Source: Enhydrobacter aerosaccus (GTDB lineage: Bacteria > Pseudomonadota > Alphaproteobacteria > Reyranellales > Reyranellaceae). Taken from it: DNA of 34,926 nucleotides. A program made the position numbers and the translations under genes. The notes below the pieces were generated by a model. That model had not been told where the DNA came from, made no database searches, and saw nothing but the letters and a program-made list of their open reading frames with translations. Location of the stretch: assembly GCA_903839865.1 (NCBI GenBank), contig CAIMEE010000562.1, forward strand, positions 1 through 34,926, given 5' to 3'. Positions 7,573 to 15,536 of this stretch are shown one piece after another (the stretch's first letter is position 1; each line of letters opens with the position of its first letter).

Positions 7573-8727
7573 ATGCATCGACTTATTGGATTTGTGTTTG
7601 TTCTGGTGTTCGCCAGTACGGTTTCGCTCGCCCAGACTCGTCGGCTGGAAGGTGCACTCGACGGCGTGGGCTATCTCATCGCCAAGCCGGTTAACTGGAA
7701 CGGCGGTCTTGTCCTGTATGCCCACGGATACCAAGGCGAAGGATCAGGGCCCGGTGATCTGGATGCTCCACCTCTCGATCGGCACATAACGGATAGAGGA
7801 GTTGCATGGGGGGCTTCCGCCAATCGAGCAAAGGGATATCGGCCGGATTGGTTTCTGGACGATATGTTTGCGTTACGCGATCACTTCATTCGTACGTACG
7901 GGCAGCCGCGCTGGACCATTGTCTACGGCCAATCAATGGGTGGGCACTCCGCCATCGCTGCTCTCGAGCTTCATCCGGAAGTGTTTCAGGGAGCTCTCGT
8001 CGAGTGTGGCGTTGTCGACGGAATAACTCTTTTCGATTGGCGTTATGCCTACGCCGCGGCTGCCGAATACTTCTCAGGTCTTCCAATTCTCGATCGTTCG
8101 CAAAGCGTCTTCGCAGCCCTGAGAGTCCCGAAAATATTCAATTTTCTGATGGGCACGCCTGGCGATTATTCCTATTACGGAAAGCGATTTGATCGCATCG
8201 TCGAACATCTTGCCGGCGGGAGCCTTCCTTACCGGTTGGAAGGTTTGAAGGTGCAATACGCCTTCAATATCAGTCCAAATTCCAGGTCCTATGGACCCGT
8301 AGGGACTGTAGATACTCGGCGCACACATTACGAAATGGGCCCGGGGTTCGAGCTCGATGAAGCGACGCTCAATCGCCAAGTGCGGCGCGCCATCCCGGCT
8401 GAAGGTGCTCGTTCGTATCAGGGCAACCCTGTTTTCGCCGAGTTTACCGGCAAAATTCGTGTTCCTGTTCTTACCATCCACGAGACTGGGGATTTTCGCG
8501 TTCCATTTCGGCAAGAGCAGGACTATCGCCGGCGAACGATCGCTGCGGGCACATCGAATTTTCTCGTTCAGCGCGCGCAGCGCAAGGTGGGTCATTGCGA
8601 ATTCGAGGGCGATATTCGAAAGAACGCCTTTGACGATCTTGTAGCGTGGATCGAGAGCGGAAAAAGGCCCAGCGGGGATGACGTCCTGGGTGACCCGGGA
8701 AACCTGGGGCTTAGTTCGACACGTTAG
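7573..8727 (+). CDS. Secreted alpha/beta hydrolase
   Basis: 384 residues. An N-terminal signal peptide (hydrophobic 5-19, cleavage likely after SLA at 20) sends it to the periplasm or outside. The core has HGYQGEG as oxyanion region (51-57), nucleophile Ser121 in GQSMGG, Asp307 in HETGDFRVP and His341 in KVGHCEF, a complete triad in the right order. The substrate is not evident; esterase or peptidase-like activity on an extracellular compound is possible. Codon use is clearly less G/C-biased than in neighbours, with many A/T third positions (for example runs such as TTCAATTTTCTG). Together with the convergent GT87 gene this suggests acquisition by transfer. Its 3' end overlaps the opposing gene by 17 nt. 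A start with no strong Shine-Dalgarno sequence lowers certainty about the N-terminus slightly. Confidence 0.8.
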   Translation: MHRLIGFVFVLVFASTVSLAQTRRLEGALDGVGYLIAKPVNWNGGLVLYAHGYQGEGSGPGDLDAPPLDRHITDRGVAWGASANRAKGYRPDWFLDDMFALRDHFIRTYGQPRWTIVYGQSMGGHSAIAALELHPEVFQGALVECGVVDGITLFDWRYAYAAAAEYFSGLPILDRSQSVFAALRVPKIFNFLMGTPGDYSYYGKRFDRIVEHLAGGSLPYRLEGLKVQYAFNISPNSRSYGPVGTVDTRRTHYEMGPGFELDEATLNRQVRRAIPAEGARSYQGNPVFAEFTGKIRVPVLTIHETGDFRVPFRQEQDYRRRTIAAGTSNFLVQRAQRKVGHCEFEGDIRKNAFDDLVAWIESGKRPSGDDVLGDPGNLGLSSTR

Positions 8728-9964
8728 TCGCGCCGCTCTGCCGAGATCGTGCACGCAGCGACCACGTCATGAACATGGCCAGCAGGACCACGGGACCAAT
8801 GATGGGACCAGTCATGACGAGCCGGGTCGGCAAGTCGTGCGCGAAAAGTTCAGGCCACTTCACGGCAATCGCAACTGTGGCGAGCAACAACATCATGCTC
8901 CATGCCTGACTTCGTGGGGGATTGCGGCTGAGCAGTCCCGCAAAGCAAGCCAGGGCGGAAATAAGAAACACGTAATGGTGAGACCAGGCGAGGGGAGCAA
9001 TGAGGAACGCCGTGACCATCAAGAGCCCGAACCCCAAATCATAAAACTGCCGATGATCATCGTGGCGCCGAAGCAGCAATGCCAGGGTCGCCAGGGCAAC
9101 CACGACAATCTGCACCGCGAGCCCGATTTTCTCCGTGACCAAGACGCCGGCCAATTTTACTAGAGCGCCGTTCAGGCTTTGACTCCAGACAAGCGTTTCC
9201 GGCGACAGGCCGCGCGGCGTGACCCCAAAGCGGCCACTGGGAACAACCTCGCCCAGGTAGACCTGCCAGACGTCTGCCGGGACCGTGGCCCAGGTGTATG
9301 CCAGATCGACTGCGCCTAGCGCCGCGAAGCATCCCACCACTTTCCAATCGCGCCGTACGACGAATGCCAGCAGCAGCAACGCCGGGTATGTCTTGATGAG
9401 GGTTGCAACGAATAGTCCCAGCGCGCATCGAAATGCATTGCCTTCGCCAAGACGTGCACTGCGCCAGGCATACATCAGGCCGGCAGTCGCAATCAGATTG
9501 ACCTGACCGTAGGAGAGCGTTTGAGCGATGCCGTAAAATGCGGTCAGCGCGACAATCGAAATGATGCGCCACGACCATGGCCACGAGTCTTCTTCAGCGG
9601 CCTTCAGGATGCCGAAAAACAGATAGAAGAGGCAGGCGGCGCTGATGAGTTCGAAAAGCAGGAGGGAGACGTCCTGGCTGAACCAGGACAACGGCAGAAA
9701 GAGCGGCAGAGAGGTAGGGGGATAGAGGAACGGTGGGAGTGGTGGATCAGTCACTGAAAGGACGTAGGGATTGACGCCTGTCCGGTAGTTCGTCGCGGCA
9801 AGGAAAAATGCCTGGAAGTCCCGCATGAAAGGCCGCGGCGCGAGGCCTGCGGCAGCCGCGACGACAGGCGGAAAGATTGGCGCGCAATGGAACATCGCCA
9901 TGAGCAGAGAAATCAGTGCGAGCGGGGCAGCTTTTCGTCGTTCGACGGGGAATGCGACGGTCAT
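8711..9964 (-). CDS. GT87-family (DUF2029) membrane glycosyltransferase
   Basis: 417 residues from the ATG at 9964; a TTG start at 10039 would add 25 polar residues and is less convincing. Around nine or ten hydrophobic helices span the protein. The first loop carries RDFQAFFLAA...GVNPY, then YPPTSLPLFLPL, and further on GQVNLI, TLIKTYPALLLLAF and SLNGAL, features of the GT87 polyprenyl-phosphate-mannose-dependent transferases. The loop Asp of MRDFQAFF would be the catalytic candidate. These GT-C enzymes add a sugar on the outer face of the inner membrane. Codon use is less GC-rich than in the surroundings, like its convergent partner. A perfect palindrome lies about 60 nt upstream of the start. 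No other polysaccharide genes are nearby, so the acceptor is unknown. Confidence 0.75.
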   Translation of the reverse strand: MTVAFPVERRKAAPLALISLLMAMFHCAPIFPPVVAAAAGLAPRPFMRDFQAFFLAATNYRTGVNPYVLSVTDPPLPPFLYPPTSLPLFLPLSWFSQDVSLLLFELISAACLFYLFFGILKAAEEDSWPWSWRIISIVALTAFYGIAQTLSYGQVNLIATAGLMYAWRSARLGEGNAFRCALGLFVATLIKTYPALLLLAFVVRRDWKVVGCFAALGAVDLAYTWATVPADVWQVYLGEVVPSGRFGVTPRGLSPETLVWSQSLNGALVKLAGVLVTEKIGLAVQIVVVALATLALLLRRHDDHRQFYDLGFGLLMVTAFLIAPLAWSHHYVFLISALACFAGLLSRNPPRSQAWSMMLLLATVAIAVKWPELFAHDLPTRLVMTGPIIGPVVLLAMFMTWSLRARSRQSGATNVSN

Positions 9965-10023
9965 GTTGGTTTGGCACTCATCCTCTGGAGGGCACACCCT
10001 AAGCGAATCTGCTCTTGACAAAG

Positions 10024-10040
10024 ATTGCGTATTACGCAAT
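10024..10040. promoter_or_regulatory. Perfect 17-bp palindrome upstream of the GT87 gene, possible operator
   Basis: ATTGCGTA-T-TACGCAAT is a perfect inverted repeat with a one-base centre. On the plus strand it follows a TTGACA (10015-10020), but no gene starts downstream on that strand. On the minus strand it sits in the leader of the GT87 gene. It may bind a repressor; no regulator is encoded next to it. Confidence 0.35.
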
Positions 10041-10186
10041 ATCTATTGCGAGGACCCGGACCCACAAGCGTGGGGGCCATGGGAGACGCCAGACGGCGGG
10101 CTGGATCGAGCATGGCGCGGAAGCGGACGTACTCGCGCTTTGGAGTTTCTCAAGACACCCTGGAATCGATTGTCGCGGAGGCGATT

Positions 10187-10214
10187 CCCATTAAATTTCC
10201 ATTTCTTTAATGGG
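10187..10214. repeat. 9-bp inverted repeat (hairpin) after the alpha/beta-fold gene
   Basis: Arms CCCATTAAA (10187-10195) and TTTAATGGG (10206-10214) with a 10-nt AT-rich loop, 15 nt past the stop of the minus-strand operon. It has no T-run on the minus strand, so it is not a classical intrinsic terminator, but it may stabilise or end the long operon transcript. The rest of 10041-10186 shows no convincing gene. Confidence 0.4.
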
Positions 10215-10229
10215 CGGCCGGCGAAAATC

Positions 10230-10949
10230 TCAGTTCGCAGCGATCGCCTCGAGGTGCTCGGCCAGTTCTTCGGGCGCGCTGTAGAACGGGGTGTGGCCGC
10301 ATTCCATGGTGATGACCTTGCACGGCAGCGTCTTCACCATCGCGCGCTGGCGGGCGATGCGGACGGAATTGTCGTGCGTGCACTCGATGTACCAGCGTGG
10401 CACCGAACCGTAGCGCTCGTCGGTGAGGGTAAGCGGCGTGGTCGAGATCGCGATCGGCTGCGGGCGCAGGCGCTCCATGGCGCGATAGCGATCCTCCGGC
10501 GACACGTCTTCGTAGAACAGCGTCGGCAAAGTGGCGCGCGCAAAGGTGTATGTGAGGCCGTCGGGACTGACCTCACGGGAACGCCGGAACAGCATGTCGG
10601 GATCGCCCGCGGTCATCTCTCGGCTGGCCTTGCCCGAAGGCGGCATCAGCCCGCACACGTAGACCAGCGCCTTGATCTTGCGCCGCCGCGCCTCGGCGGT
10701 CTGGCTGATGGTCACGCCGCCCAGCGCGTGGCCGACCAGCACGACCGGCTCTTCCATCTTGTCGAGCAGGCGCGAGATCTTCTCGACATTGTCGGCGAGC
10801 GTGACATTGGCGGGAGGAGTGTGATCCTTGCCGAGGCCCGGCAGGTCGGGCGCGCAGACCTTGTGGCCCCTGGCCTCGAGCAGCGGCTGGACCTTTTCCC
10901 AGCACCAGCCGCCGTGGCTTGCGCCATGGACCAGGATGAACGTCGCCAT
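10230..10949 (-). CDS. EstC/HNL/MKS-type alpha/beta-hydrolase-fold protein lacking the nucleophile serine
   Basis: 239 residues from ATG 10949, 7 nt after the upstream SDR stop; a TTG start at 10973 is possible but would overlap that gene. MATFILVHGASHGGWCW, DLPGLGKD and a terminal ECGHTPF-type motif place it with the plant esterase, hydroxynitrile lyase and methylketone synthase group (also bacterial EstC). The nucleophile elbow reads GHALGG, so the serine is Ala75. Asp193 (THDNSV) and His219 remain. Plant methylketone synthase 1 also has Ala there and decarboxylates beta-keto acids rather than hydrolysing esters, so a non-hydrolytic role is plausible here. It is the last gene of the nine-gene acyl-CoA operon, where a beta-keto acid or CoA ester could be its substrate. 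The substrate is inferred, not shown. Confidence 0.78.
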   Translation of the reverse strand: MATFILVHGASHGGWCWEKVQPLLEARGHKVCAPDLPGLGKDHTPPANVTLADNVEKISRLLDKMEEPVVLVGHALGGVTISQTAEARRRKIKALVYVCGLMPPSGKASREMTAGDPDMLFRRSREVSPDGLTYTFARATLPTLFYEDVSPEDRYRAMERLRPQPIAISTTPLTLTDERYGSVPRWYIECTHDNSVRIARQRAMVKTLPCKVITMECGHTPFYSAPEELAEHLEAIAAN

Positions 10950-10956
10950 GCGCCGA

Positions 10957-11808
10957 TCAGCTCCGGCCGACAACGGTGCGCGCGCCGGGGGCGGGCACGA
11001 AGAAGTCGGGCATCAGCGGCGTGCCGGGCGAGACGGCATACTGGTCGAAGTTCGTCGTGCCTTCGGCCGTCAGCACTTCGTCGTCGATGAAGAAATTGCC
11101 GGTGCAGTCCCTGAACGGGCGATTGAAGATCGCGTAGGCGGCATCGCCCATGATCTCGGGCTTGCGGCAGGCCTTCATGCCCTCGTCGCCGCCCAGCACG
11201 TTGCGGATCGCGGCGGTGGCGATGCCGGTGCGCGGCCACAGGCAGTTGAAGGCGACCTTGCCCTTGAACTCGGCGGCCATCGCCCAGGCGTAAACCGACA
11301 TCGAGTATTTCGCGAGCGTGTAGGCGGGATGGTTGGCAAACCACTTCACGTCGAAGTCGAGCGGCGGCGAGAGGTTCAGCACGTGCGGGTTGGCGGCCTT
11401 CAACAGATGCGGCAGCGCCTTCTGCGAGACCATGAAGGTGCCGCGCTGGTTGATCTGGTTCATCAGGTCGAAGCGCTTCATCGGCGTCTGCAACGTGCCG
11501 GTGAGGCTGATGGCGCTGGCATTGTTGACGAGGATGTCGATGCCGCCGAACCTGGCTGCGGTGTCGGCGATCGCCTTCTCGACGCTCTGCTCGTCTCGAA
11601 TATCGCAGGCGATCGGCAGCGCCTTGCCGCCGGCCTTCTCGATGTCCTCGGCGGCAGTGAAGATCGTACCGGGCAGGCGGGGGTCGGGCGTCACGGTCTT
11701 GGCGGCCACCGCGACGTTGGCGCCGTCGCGCGCGGCACGCAGTGCGATCGCGAGGCCGATGCCTCGGCTCGCGCCTGTGATGAACAACGTCTTCCCTGCC
11801 AAGGTCAT
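10957..11808 (-). CDS. HSDL2-like SDR oxidoreductase
   Basis: 283 residues. TGASRGIG (11-18), NNASAISLTGTL (95-106), NLSPPL with Ser147, and Y163-x3-K167 in AYTLAKY give a complete SDR active site. The whole sequence follows the SDR half of hydroxysteroid dehydrogenase-like protein 2 closely from memory: AAKTVTPDPRLPGTI, the LWPRTGI turn, DAAYAIFNRP and the TGNFFIDDEVL tail. Animal HSDL2 is peroxisomal and mitochondrial and carries a C-terminal SCP2 domain, absent here; a free SCP2 protein is encoded beside the first gene of this same operon. A 3-hydroxyacyl-CoA or hydroxy-lipid substrate is likely. In the atu terpene clusters an SDR (AtuG) holds the equivalent position after the carboxylase alpha gene. 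The gap to TctC upstream is 67 nt, the largest in the operon. Confidence 0.88.
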   Translation of the reverse strand: MTLAGKTLFITGASRGIGLAIALRAARDGANVAVAAKTVTPDPRLPGTIFTAAEDIEKAGGKALPIACDIRDEQSVEKAIADTAARFGGIDILVNNASAISLTGTLQTPMKRFDLMNQINQRGTFMVSQKALPHLLKAANPHVLNLSPPLDFDVKWFANHPAYTLAKYSMSVYAWAMAAEFKGKVAFNCLWPRTGIATAAIRNVLGGDEGMKACRKPEIMGDAAYAIFNRPFRDCTGNFFIDDEVLTAEGTTNFDQYAVSPGTPLMPDFFVPAPGARTVVGRS

Positions 11809-11875
11809 CTTGATTCTATAGCCGGGCGCGGCTGGGGCGGCTAGGGAGGGGAGCCTGCGCCATACGAAACGGTGA

Positions 11876-12847
11876 TCATTCGATCTTCACGTTCGCGGCC
11901 ACCAGGATCTTCTGCCACCGTGCGTATTCTTCTTTCTGGAAGGCAGCGAAGGCGGCAGGCGCCATTTCCGCGGGCGTTGGGATATCCTGACCCAGGTCTT
12001 CCAGCCGGCGGCGCACGCCGTCGTCCTGCATGGCGGCGATGGCTGCCTTGTTCAGCCGGTCGACGATCTCGGGTGGCGTGCCCTTGGGCGCCCACAGCCC
12101 GTGCCAGATCGAGACTTCCATCGGGTAGCCCGCTTCGGCGGCCGTCGGGATTTCGGGCGCTGCGGCGGAGCGTGCCTTGGCGGTGATGCCATAGGCGCGG
12201 ATCTTGCCGGCGCGGACCTGCGGCAGGGAATTCGAGGACTGGTCGACCATCACCTTGATCTGGCTGGCCATGAGGTCCTGCATGGCGGGGCCGGTGCCGC
12301 GATAGGGAACGAGCTGATAGGTCGTGCCGGTCGCGGCAAAGAAGGCGAGAGCCCCCAGATGTGAGCCCGAGCCCATGCCGGCGGTGCCGCCCGGGATCTT
12401 GTCGGGATTGGCCTTCAGGTATTCGACCAGTTCCTTCAGCGTCTTGGCCGGGATCTCGAGCGACGAGCAGATCAGCATCGGATTCTGCGGCAGACGCGCG
12501 ATCGGCACCAGGTCGGTCAGCAGGTCGTAGTTCAGGTTCTTGTAGATCGTGCCGTTGGCGACGTTGGTGCCGACATGGCCGAGCTCCAGGGTGTAGCCGT
12601 CGGGTGCAGACCGCACCGCCTTGCCGACGGCGATCGAGCCCGCGGCGCCGCTGGTGTTGTCGATGATGAACTGCTGGCCCAGTTCCTTGCCCATGCGTTC
12701 GCCGACTACGCGTGCCACCACGTCGGTGGGGCCGCCGGCGGCAAATGGCACGATGATGGTGATCGGCTTGCTCGGAAAGGTCTGGGCGAGCGCCGGCGCG
12801 GCCACGGAGGCCGCCATCGACGCCAGTACTGCTCTTCTGCGTAACAT
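11876..12847 (-). CDS. Tripartite tricarboxylate transporter (TctC/Bug) substrate-binding protein
   Basis: 323 residues with an Arg-rich N-terminus (LRRR) and signal peptide ending PALAQ at about 22, so periplasmic. Mature features are KPITIIVPFAAGGPTDVVAR (27-46), NTSGAAGSIA, a GHVGTN-type loop, YRGTGPAMQDLMAS and a GLWAPKGTP segment, the standard Bug-protein pattern. Such proteins bind small carboxylates for TctA/TctB or act as sensors; no TctA or TctB gene is in the window, so this one is orphan. It starts 17 nt after the carboxylase alpha stop and is clearly in the operon. That suggests it captures the acid that the operon degrades, or a related carboxylate. The ligand cannot be predicted. 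Confidence 0.9.
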   Translation of the reverse strand: MLRRRAVLASMAASVAAPALAQTFPSKPITIIVPFAAGGPTDVVARVVGERMGKELGQQFIIDNTSGAAGSIAVGKAVRSAPDGYTLELGHVGTNVANGTIYKNLNYDLLTDLVPIARLPQNPMLICSSLEIPAKTLKELVEYLKANPDKIPGGTAGMGSGSHLGALAFFAATGTTYQLVPYRGTGPAMQDLMASQIKVMVDQSSNSLPQVRAGKIRAYGITAKARSAAAPEIPTAAEAGYPMEVSIWHGLWAPKGTPPEIVDRLNKAAIAAMQDDGVRRRLEDLGQDIPTPAEMAPAAFAAFQKEEYARWQKILVAANVKIE

Positions 12848-12864
12848 TGTCTTTCGTCCTCCCA

Positions 12865-14721
12865 CTACGTCTTCATTGTCACTAGGACAGTCCGGTTGGC
12901 GACCTGCTGTCCCTCCTGCACCGCAACGCTCTCGACTTCGCCATCGAGCGCGGCCTTGAGCTGGTGCTGGATCTTCATCGCTTCCAGCACGATCACGGTC
13001 TGCCCGCGCGCGACCTTCTCGCCCGGCGCGACCTTGACCGCGACGATCCGGCCGTCCATCGGCGCGCGCAGTTTGCCATCGCTGCCCGCCGTTGCGGTGG
13101 CAGGAGGCGCATAGGTTTTGTCGGTGAAGCGCACGGTGAAGGCATCGAGATCGACTACGATGTCGTGGCCGTCGATATGGAACGGCGGCGTCTCGCCGTC
13201 GATGTCCGCCGCGCCGATCTCGATCACCCGTTCCGTCGCGCCAACGGCAAGCCTGATTGGCGTCGCCTGTGGATTGGAATTGCGCCAGCCGCGCAGCGAT
13301 GCTGGATAGCGTGCCGCCGATTGCCGCCACAGCAGCGACGCTGCGAGCTTCCAATGGTGGTCCGCAATCTCGGGTGCCGCGAACGTATGCTTGCCGAGGA
13401 AGGCCGTCGTTGCTTGGCCGGCCGCGAACTCGGGATGCTCCAGCAGGCGGATCAGGAAGTGCCGGTTGGTCGTCGGCCCCAGCACGATCGTATCGCGCAG
13501 CGCCTTCACGAGCCGCAGCCGCGCCTCCTCGCGCGTGGCGCCATGGGCGATCACCTTGGCGATCATCGGATCGTAGAAGGGCGAGATCGCGAGCCCATCC
13601 TTCATGCCGTGATCGATGCGCACGCCGCGACCCGACGCGGGCCGCCAGACGTTGATGCGTCCGGTCTGCGGCAGGAAGCCCGCATAGGCGTCCTCGGCGT
13701 AGAGGCGGACCTCGATCGCATGGCCCTTGAACGACACCTGCTCCTGCGCAAGCGGCAGCGCCTCGCCGCGCGCGACGCGCAGCTGCCATTCGACGAGGTC
13801 GAGGCCGGTGATCGCCTCGGTCACCGGATGCTCGACCTGCAGCCGCGTGTTCATCTCGAGGAAGTAGAAGGCGCCGTCGCCGGCCAGCAGGAACTCGACC
13901 GTGCCCGCGCCGCGATAGCCGATGGTGCGGGCGGCGGCCACGGCGGCCGCCCCCATGCGGGTGCGGAGGCCGGGGTCAACGGCAGGCGAGGGCGCTTCCT
14001 CGACGACCTTCTGGTGACGACGCTGCACCGAGCAGTCGCGCTCGCCGAGATGGATCGCGTTGCCGTGAGCATCGGCGAAGACCTGGATCTCGACATGGCG
14101 CGCGGCGACGACAGCCTTCTCGAGGATCAGTTCGCCCGAGCCGAAGGCGCTCTGGGCCTCGGTACGTGCGGTGCGGATCGCTTCGAGGAGATCGCCATTG
14201 CGCTCGACCAGGCGCATGCCGCGTCCGCCGCCGCCAGCCGCGGCCTTCACCATTACCGGCAGGCCGATCTTGCGCGCTTCCTTCTCCAGATTGGCGTCGC
14301 TCTGGTCCGTGCCCTGGTAACCGGGCACGCACGGCACGCCGGCGTCGATCATGCGCCGCTTGGCGGCGGCTTTGTTGCCCATCGCGGCAATCGCGGCCGG
14401 CGGCGGGCCGATGAAGACGAGGCCTGCCTTCTCGCACGCCGTGGCAAAGGCCTCGTTCTCGGAGAGGAAGCCATAGCCGGGATGGATCGCATCCGCGCCC
14501 GACGCGTGCGCGGCCTCGAGAATGCGGTCGATGGAGAGGTAACTCTCGCCCACCAGCGGCGGGCCGATGCGCAGCGCTTCGTCGGCGAAGGCGACGTGTG
14601 GTGCGTCCTTGTCCGCGTCGGAGTAGACCGCGACGGTGCGATAGCCCATCGCCTTGGCCGTCCGCATGACCCGCCAGGCAATCTCGCCGCGATTGGCGAC
14701 CAGGATCTTGCCGAAGGTCAT
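12865..14721 (-). CDS. Acyl-CoA carboxylase alpha subunit (biotin carboxylase + biotin carrier), AtuF/LiuD-like
   Basis: 618 residues. Biotin carboxylase domain: ILVANRGEIA (6-15), HPGYGFLSEN (80-89), ATP loop GGGGRG (163-168), ERDCSVQRRHQK (227-238) and EMNTRLQVEHPVTE (289-302). A linker domain leads to a C-terminal biotinyl domain with the biotin-accepting Lys583 in EAMKI. It carboxylates biotin with bicarbonate and ATP, and the beta subunit passes the carboxyl to acyl-CoA. The protein is somewhat shorter than the roughly 650-residue methylcrotonyl- or geranyl-CoA carboxylase alpha chains, mostly in the linker before the biotinyl domain. The start overlaps the hydratase stop by 4 nt. The beta subunit lies four genes upstream in the same operon. 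Whether it is geranyl-, methylcrotonyl- or another branched acyl-CoA carboxylase depends on the beta subunit. Confidence 0.92.
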   Translation of the reverse strand: MTFGKILVANRGEIAWRVMRTAKAMGYRTVAVYSDADKDAPHVAFADEALRIGPPLVGESYLSIDRILEAAHASGADAIHPGYGFLSENEAFATACEKAGLVFIGPPPAAIAAMGNKAAAKRRMIDAGVPCVPGYQGTDQSDANLEKEARKIGLPVMVKAAAGGGGRGMRLVERNGDLLEAIRTARTEAQSAFGSGELILEKAVVAARHVEIQVFADAHGNAIHLGERDCSVQRRHQKVVEEAPSPAVDPGLRTRMGAAAVAAARTIGYRGAGTVEFLLAGDGAFYFLEMNTRLQVEHPVTEAITGLDLVEWQLRVARGEALPLAQEQVSFKGHAIEVRLYAEDAYAGFLPQTGRINVWRPASGRGVRIDHGMKDGLAISPFYDPMIAKVIAHGATREEARLRLVKALRDTIVLGPTTNRHFLIRLLEHPEFAAGQATTAFLGKHTFAAPEIADHHWKLAASLLWRQSAARYPASLRGWRNSNPQATPIRLAVGATERVIEIGAADIDGETPPFHIDGHDIVVDLDAFTVRFTDKTYAPPATATAGSDGKLRAPMDGRIVAVKVAPGEKVARGQTVIVLEAMKIQHQLKAALDGEVESVAVQEGQQVANRTVLVTMKT

Positions 14722-15536
14722 TCAGTCGCCCACTTCGGCGGGCGCTTCTCGGCGAAGGCGCGCAGGCCTTCTCCGGCCTCGGAGCCGCGGCGGGCTTCGG
14801 CGAACTTGTCGGCGGCGAAGTCGAGCACGGACGACAGGTCCTGCGTGCCGACGCGCATCACGACTTCCTTGGTGAGGGCATTGGCGATCGGTGCGCATTT
14901 GTCGATCTGCTTAAGCACTTCCTCGAGCTTGGCGTCGAGCTCGGCCGTGTCCTTGACCAGGTAGTGCGCGATGCCGAGCCGCAGGGCCTCGGCGCCCTTG
15001 AAGCGCGCGGCGGTGAGGGTGAGGTGGCGGGTCTGCGGCACGCCGATGCGCGCGGCGACGAACGGTGCGATCTGGGCAGGCACGATGCCGATGGCGGTCT
15101 CGGTCATGGCGAAGCCCGCACCCTCGGTGCAGATCGCCACATCGGAGACGCAGACCAGGCCGAAGCCGCCGGCGATGGCGTAGCCCTCGACGGCAGCGAC
15201 CACGACCTGCGGCAGGGAGTTGACCGTCTCGAGGAAGGCACCGAAGCCGCGGTTCCAGACGGCGATCGGATCCTTCTCGCCGGCCTTGGGCTTGTCGCCG
15301 AAACTCTGCACCATGTTCTTGAGATCGGCGCCGGCGCAGAAGGTATTGCCCGCGCCGCGCAGGATCACGACCTTGATGTCGCGGCGGTCGCGCAGGATGC
15401 CGAACACCTCCTTCAGCTCGCCAATCAGCGTCGGGTTGAGCGCGTTCTTCACTTCCGGACGGTTCAGGGTGACGTAGAGACGCGAACGCTCGCGTTTGAG
15501 GATCAGCGCTTCGTACTTGTCGGCAAACTCAGCCAT
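14718..15536 (-). CDS. Enoyl-CoA hydratase/isomerase, AtuE-like (isohexenylglutaconyl-CoA hydratase type)
   Basis: 272 residues of crotonase fold. The oxyanion-hole segments are NTFCAGADL (64-72) and AGGFGLVCVSD (122-132). Of the two classic catalytic glutamates, the second is kept (E146 in MTETAIG) but the first is replaced by Gly126. The segment VPAQIAPFVAARIG (152-165) is what I recall from hydratases paired with branched acyl-CoA carboxylases such as AtuE. The predicted step is hydration of the glutaconyl-type product made by the carboxylase. It overlaps the preceding dehydrogenase by 8 nt and the carboxylase alpha gene by 4 nt, so translation is coupled. A generic enoyl-CoA hydratase is the alternative. 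Confidence 0.85.
   Translation of the reverse strand: MAEFADKYEALILKRERSRLYVTLNRPEVKNALNPTLIGELKEVFGILRDRRDIKVVILRGAGNTFCAGADLKNMVQSFGDKPKAGEKDPIAVWNRGFGAFLETVNSLPQVVVAAVEGYAIAGGFGLVCVSDVAICTEGAGFAMTETAIGIVPAQIAPFVAARIGVPQTRHLTLTAARFKGAEALRLGIAHYLVKDTAELDAKLEEVLKQIDKCAPIANALTKEVVMRVGTQDLSSVLDFAADKFAEARRGSEAGEGLRAFAEKRPPKWATE

Noticed and set aside
12848..13789. Reading of the TctC frame as an upstream-extended protein of about 637 residues
   Set aside because: The extension runs antisense-like through carboxylase alpha; a proper signal peptide begins at ATG 12847.
12964..14964. 666-codon open frame opposite carboxylase alpha
   Set aside because: Antisense shadow of a gene with clear biotin carboxylase motifs; low-complexity composition.
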